Assembly: GCA_947044405.1 (NCBI GenBank)
Contig: CAMRHE010000132.1
Coordinates: forward strand, 4,324,001 to 4,388,000
Direction: 5' to 3'
From: Leptodactylus fallax
Taxonomy: Eukaryota; Chordata; Amphibia; Anura; Leptodactylidae
DNA: 64,000 nucleotides
In this document: piece by piece, positions 59,790 through 64,000 of the stretch
Layout of the letters: each line of letters opens with the position of its first letter
How positions within the stretch are numbered: position 1 is the first letter of the stretch
Program-made: the position numbers and the translations under genes
Notes under the pieces: model-generated
The model's database searches: none
What the model saw: the letters and a program-made list of their open reading frames with translations, nothing else
Told to the model about the DNA's origin: nothing

Positions 59790-61091
59790 CAGTGCCTTGC
59801 GAAAGTATTCGGCCCCCTTGCACTTTTCAACCTTTTGCCACATTTCAGGCTTCAAACATAAGGATATAAAATTTTAATTTTTTTTGGTGAAGAATCAACA
59901 ACAAGTGGGACACAATCGTGAAGTGGAACGAAATTTATTGGTTATGTTAAACTTTTGTAAAAAATAAAAAACTGAAAAGTGGGGCGTGCAATATTATTCA
60001 TCCCCCTTAAGTTAATACTTTGTAGCGCCACCTTTTGCTGCAATTACAGCTGCAAGTTGCTTGGGGTATGTCTCTATCAGTTTTGCACATCGAGAGACTG
60101 AAATTCTTGCCCATTCTTCCTTGGAAAACAGCTGGAGCTCAGTGAGGTTGGATGGAGAGCGTCTGTGAGCAGCAGTTTTCAGCTCTTTCCACAGATTCTC
60201 GATTGGATTCAGGTCTGGACTTTGACTTGGCCATTCTAACACCTGGATAGGTTTATTTGTGAACCATTCCATTGTAGATTTTGCTTTATGTTTGGGATCA
60301 TTGTCTTGTTGGAAGATAAATCTCCGTCCCAGTCTCAGGTCTTTTGCAGACTCCAACAGGTTTTTTTCCAGAATGGTCCTGTATTTGGCTCCATCCATCT
60401 TCCCATCAATTTTAACCATCTTCCCTGTCCCTGCTGAAGAAAAGCAGGCCCAAACCATGATGCTGCCACCACCATGTTTGACAGTGGGGATGGTGTGTTC
60501 AGGGTGATGAGCTGTGTTACTTTTACGCCAAACATATCGTTTTGCATTGTGGCCAAAAAGTTCGATTTTGGTTTCATCTGACCAGAGCACCTTCTTCCAC
60601 ATGTTTGGTGTGTCTCCCAGGTGGCTTGTGGCAAACTTTAAACAAGACTTTTTATGGATATCTTTGAGAAATGGCTTTCTTCTTGCCACTCTTCCATAAA
60701 GGCCAGATTTGTGCAGTGTACGACTGATTGTTGTCTATGGACAGACTCTCCCACCACAGCTGTAGATCTCTGCAGGTCATCCAGAGTGATCATGGGCCTC
60801 TTGGCTTCATCTCTGATCAGTCTTCTCCTTGTTTGAGATGAAAGTTTAGAGGGACGGACGGATCTTGGTAGATTTGCAGTGGTCTGATACTCCTTCCATT
60901 TCAATATGATCGCTTGCACAGTGCTCCTTGGAATGTTTAAAGTTTGGGAAATCTTTTTGTATCCAAATCCGGCTTTAAACTTCTCCACAACAGTATCACG
61001 GACCTGCCTGGTGTGTTCCTTGGTCTTCATGATGCTCTCTGCGCTTTAAACAGAACCCTGAGACTATCACAGAGCAGGTGCATTTATACGG
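59790..61091 (-). mobile_element. Second Tc1 element, cut by an LTR-type insertion
   Basis: The left terminus is cagtgccttgcgaaagtatt (59790), after TA. The transposase lies on the minus strand. The element breaks off at 61091, before its other inverted repeat, where a sequence with LTR features starts (tgtaagtatg). The missing end probably lies beyond the inserted element, outside the window. It belongs to a different Tc1 lineage from the one at 58078. Confidence 0.85.
60012..61030 (-). pseudogene. Tc1 transposase, frameshifted
   Basis: The N-terminal part starts at ATG 61030 (MKTKEHTRQV) and encodes the helix-turn-helix (GFGYKKISQTLNIPRSTVQ). It loses frame after GESVHR near 60735 through an apparent one-base deletion. 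The remainder to the stop at 60012 continues in another frame and retains D (WSDETK), D (QQDNDPKH) and E (SPDLNPIENL) with the usual spacing. Apart from the frameshift it is nearly whole, so the lesion may be young. As it stands it would not yield full transposase. Confidence 0.9.
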
Positions 61092-61611
61092 TGTAAGTAT
61101 GTGAGCCAGAGGGCGCTGTTGAGTGACCCAGGCCAGACCAGAAAAGGCTCTCAGACACGCCTTTGGGGGGTGGCACGTAACTCCAGGAGGGCTGGAGTGT
61201 CCTGCAGGAAGCAGGAAATGGTGGACGCAGCTGGACAGATAGACGGTCTGTGCCAGAAGTGCTCGGGTCCACAGGGGACTGTTGCTGGATCTGAGCAATA
61301 GTCAGGACCAGCCAGGGACAGAGAGGCAGTCTGTCCAAGAGGGCTGGGATCCAGAGAGGACTTACAGAGACTAAGTCAAGCTCTTATTGCTCCCCAGAGG
61401 CTAGTTAGGGACTCAAGGATTCAGTTAGTGCCCTAACTGTGGCCTAGCTGTTTGTTGTTTTGTTATGTTGCAGTTAAGCTGAATAAAGCCACGTTTATTT
61501 TTAAACTTGGACCATCTGAAAGCGATCTCTCCGGCGCCCAGTACCACGAACCACCGCTGTCCGGACCAGGAGTCTGCCGCCATTTTCAGTCTAATTCCCC
61601 AAATTATCACA
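61092..61611 (+). repeat. Probable 5' LTR (520 bp)
   Basis: It starts tgtaagtatg directly at the break in the Tc1 element and ends ...attatcaca, a TG...CA frame. It contains aataaa at 61482-61487 followed by T-rich sequence, as in an R/U5 region. Two bases later tggtggagaaagcgcgc begins at 61614, a position and TGG start typical of a primer-binding site, although I cannot match the tRNA. The 3' LTR is outside the window, so the ends are inferred from one copy. Confidence 0.5.
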
Positions 61612-62086
61612 TATGGTGGAGAAAGCGCGCATAAAGAGATCCACGCAAGTCCTGGAAGACAAGTGTTTGGTGACTGCAGTACTGCAAAGTGTGCATTGTG
61701 GCCTACAGCTGGAAGAAATCTGTGATTTCAACTGAGAAGACCAGAAAGGGGTGAGTGAATTGCAACATAGCAAGGTGAAAGTAAAACTCTGGAAGAGGAA
61801 TCCAGGGAAAGGACTTTGTGTATACTGTGGCACAGAAGTCTATAAAGTGCTTGCTGATGGCAAGAAAATAAGCAATGTGTGTAGAAGTTGGATATTTCAA
61901 ACAGTCTATGTGAAAGGCTATGGTGCCATGTTGGTGTTTTCTGTGGAAGACAGAAGAAAATGCTGGTTGTTGTAGTGCCACATAAGTTAACTGTTTGAAT
62001 ACATGTGACTGCTGAAGATAGCAAAAAGTTGCTGCTGGTTGAACCCAAGGTTGCTGTGGAATATTGTGTAATCTTGTTAGTAAACC
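61612..62086 (+). other. Leader between LTR-like end and long ORF
   Basis: After the PBS-like tggtggagaaagcgcgc it contains no convincing gene. Several ATGs precede the long ORF; the 62087 start has a good context (aaaccATGg). Confidence 0.35.
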
Positions 62087-63103
62087 ATGGGCAAGAAAAA
62101 GAGAATTTCAGCTTGTAAAAAAGCAGAGAAGTTATGCACAGGTTTATTAGTGCAGCAGTCTGAATGCAGAGAGACACAAAACCCGGAACAGATCATGTGG
62201 AATGCAAGTAAAGATAATGTGTTGCATGAGAGTGACTCAGTTTTTCTAAAGCACCTCTGTTCTATGATGGAATATGTCCCTGCTGAGTGTGTGTCTCATA
62301 ATGGAGTGCATGGAAGCACCAAAGATGAAAATATTATGGTGCAGCAGCTTCAAGATGAGAATAAAACCATCGGGTTCATTGATGAGGATAAAATATCTGA
62401 TTGGAAATGGCAATTGGAGGTATTAGAAAAAGAGAACCTTAAGTTGAACTTGAAGTTAAAGAAAGATCTTGAATCTATGAGGAGTTCATATTCTAGTCAT
62501 TGTGAAAATGTGGTACTGGGTTTGCCTGGAATGGACTGTGTCACTGAGAAGGAGTTTGCTGAAATGAAATGTGCTCTATCTAATGAAGTTATACAGAGTG
62601 TAGAGCAAAAGCAAGTGCTTGAGAAGCAATTGCAGGATTTAAAGGAGCAGCATGTTCAAGACTCCGTTGTCAAAGAGAGTGTCATTGGAAAATTAAGAGA
62701 TGAGCTTGAAACTGCTAAACAAAGAGAAAGGAAACTCAAAGCTAGAATATGTAGCCTGGAGAGGGCGCTATCAGGATCTTGTGAAGATAATGAGAAGTTG
62801 TCTGTTTTGGTGCAAAATAAAGACAAAGAATTGATGGAGATGTTGTCTGTCCATGCTCAGAAAGTGCAAACCTTACAGGAGAGTCACAAAAAAGTAGAGA
62901 CTCAACTTCAAGGGATGCAACTAAAAGTCACAGAAGGGGACAGGTTTCAAGCAGAACTTCTAGACAAGGCAAACAGACTACAGGCTCAAGCGACTGATAT
63001 GAAGAAAAAAATAGAGGATAGTATTGGGTCCTTGGACTCTGTTGAAGAACTAAAGGAAAAGTTGCAAAAGGAGCTAGAAGCTACAAATCAACGGTTTGAT
63101 TAG
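62087..63103 (+). CDS. Coiled-coil ORF with myosin II tail fragment, first part (338 aa to TAG)
   Basis: The ATG at 62087 has A at -3 and G at +4. A basic start (MGKKKRISACKK) and a low-complexity region to about residue 85 are followed by predicted coiled coil with heptad-like spacing and many E, K, Q and L (about 85-338). Residues from about 304 (DMKKKIEDSIGSLDSVEELK) match the rod of non-muscle/smooth class II myosin heavy chains. The frame stops at TAG 63101-63103, where myosins have E, so a G-to-T change is likely. There are no introns. Residues 85-300 are coiled coil of unknown source. It lies where gag would be in the LTR-type element. It could be a captured host cDNA, a divergent structural protein or a pseudogene. 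Confidence 0.6.
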   Translation: MGKKKRISACKKAEKLCTGLLVQQSECRETQNPEQIMWNASKDNVLHESDSVFLKHLCSMMEYVPAECVSHNGVHGSTKDENIMVQQLQDENKTIGFIDEDKISDWKWQLEVLEKENLKLNLKLKKDLESMRSSYSSHCENVVLGLPGMDCVTEKEFAEMKCALSNEVIQSVEQKQVLEKQLQDLKEQHVQDSVVKESVIGKLRDELETAKQRERKLKARICSLERALSGSCEDNEKLSVLVQNKDKELMEMLSVHAQKVQTLQESHKKVETQLQGMQLKVTEGDRFQAELLDKANRLQAQATDMKKKIEDSIGSLDSVEELKEKLQKELEATNQRFD

Positions 63104-64000
63104 AAGGTTGCTGCTTATGACAAACTTGAGAAGACGAAAATTAGACTGCAGCAGGAACTAGAAGATGTAGGTGTAGATCTTGATCATCAACGTCGGATTG
63201 TGTCAAATTTGAAAAGGAAGCAGGAAAAGTTTGATCAGCTGCTTGGTGAAGAGAAGACTCTTTCTGCTAGATATGCAGAGGAACGTGACAGGGCTGAAGC
63301 AGAGGCCCTTGAATTGAAGGCCAGGGGAGAATTGGACCTCCAGATAGAAGACATGAAGATTCAGTTTGAGGGAAACCTGTCTAATTTGTCTGCTGAGATT
63401 GTAGATTTAAAAATGCTTGTTGCTAAACTAAAGGTGCAAGTGAACCAGCAGGAGGAAATTGCACGCATCAAGAAACAGCTGGAGTTTCAGATGGATCACG
63501 TGAAGCGCGAGTCAGAAATAAAGCTGGAAGAGCGCACTGTTCAGATAGCACAGTTAAAAACCGAAGTGGAATCTAAAAGAGAAGAACTGGATCGATTGCA
63601 GCAGTCTCTATCCAATACTGAACAGTCGGCATCTGCCCTATCTTCAAAGCTGTCAGCACTAGAAGCTGAGAAGGATTCGCTGCAGAGCCTGTTAACCTCT
63701 AAAGAATCAGAGCTGCAAGGTGCACTAGTAAAGACTGAGATGGAAGCGGCACAGAAAAATGTCGCAGTGAAGAAAGTTCTGGAGCTGGAATCAGAGATTT
63801 GTGCGCTACAGAAGGCGTTAGAATTGGAAAAAGCTGCCAGCATAGAGGCAGAGAAAGGAGAATCATTGAGTCAGACAGACATGAGTGACCTCTCCACTGG
63901 TGTTGATACCAATGATCAGATTATGATGAAACCATGTGAGATGGTAAATAAGGTGAAGGGTCACCAAAAGTGTGGAACAAGAGTCCGTAAGAAGACTGAC
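63104..64000 (+). pseudogene. Continuation of the coiled-coil ORF after the in-frame TAG (runs off window)
   Basis: The same frame stays open for 299 codons to the window edge. Codons to about 63307 ([18 protein letters not shown], then [29 protein letters not shown]) are plainly class II myosin tail. The next part ([15 protein letters not shown]) fits a rod segment lying over 100 residues further on in myosin, suggesting an internal deletion. After that the coiled coil ([19 protein letters not shown]) is not recognised, and the last 45 residues look non-helical. Joined with the upstream part it is a 638-codon intronless frame with a single stop. Confidence 0.6.

Larger units (their letters stand above)
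61092..64000 (+). mobile_element. Probable LTR retrotransposon, 5' part, inserted in Tc1
   Basis: Order: LTR (61092-61611), PBS-like tggtggagaaagcgcgc (61614), leader of about 470 bp, then a long ORF in the gag position from 62087. No protease, reverse transcriptase, integrase or envelope sequence is visible before the window ends. The leader has a short CxxC-containing frame near 61800 (GLCVYCGTE) that I cannot interpret. A processed host transcript linked to an LTR by chance is the alternative. Confidence 0.45.

Noticed and set aside
61728..62177. 149-codon and other minus-strand ORFs in the LTR leader
   Set aside because: They run against the element, overlap the start of the coiled-coil ORF, and have no recognisable domain or ATG-supported context.

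Overview
The window looks like nuclear DNA of a vertebrate, most likely a frog (anuran amphibian). It has split genes with GT-AG introns, much minisatellite and microsatellite DNA, Tc1/mariner and hAT-like DNA transposons, an LTR-type element, and a protein kinase of the PKC-like kind that I recall as expanded in frog genomes. No bacterial gene, rRNA, tRNA or CRISPR array is visible.

Positions 1 to about 53,967 are a head-to-tail tandem array of a unit of about 14.6 kb: copy 1 (1-13,680, with an internal loss of about 0.9 kb), copy 2 (13,681-28,270), copy 3 (28,271-42,870) and copy 4 (42,871 to about 53,967, cut short). A scrambled, older remnant follows to about 56,430. Each of the four copies carries one complete four-exon kinase gene on the minus strand. 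The reconstructed protein is 397 residues and appears identical in all four: a basic/acidic KRE-rich N-terminus, then a PKC-type AGC kinase domain. Intron 2 needs a GC-AG splice pair in every copy. The rest of the unit is non-coding: five minisatellite blocks, a palindromic MITE and two other MITE-like elements, (CA)n, (TA)n and (TCTA)n tracts, a hAT-like element of about 2.9 kb lodged in a minisatellite, and two plus-strand open segments with splice-like borders that I cannot assign.

From 56,430 to 64,000 the sequence is a stack of mobile elements. A second hAT-like end (from 57,043) leads into a TATAAGGGG minisatellite. A complete Tc1 element with an open 340-residue transposase (58,078-59,726) and a second Tc1 with a frameshifted transposase (59,790-61,091) sit in that minisatellite. 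The second Tc1 is interrupted by what looks like the 5' end of an LTR retrotransposon: LTR 61,092-61,611, then a PBS-like TGG, a leader and a long ORF. Where a gag gene would be expected, the ORF encodes an intronless coiled-coil protein. It includes a recognisable piece of class II myosin tail and is interrupted by one in-frame TAG. This apparent capture of a host myosin rod by a retroelement, and the homogenised kinase array, are the two most notable things here.
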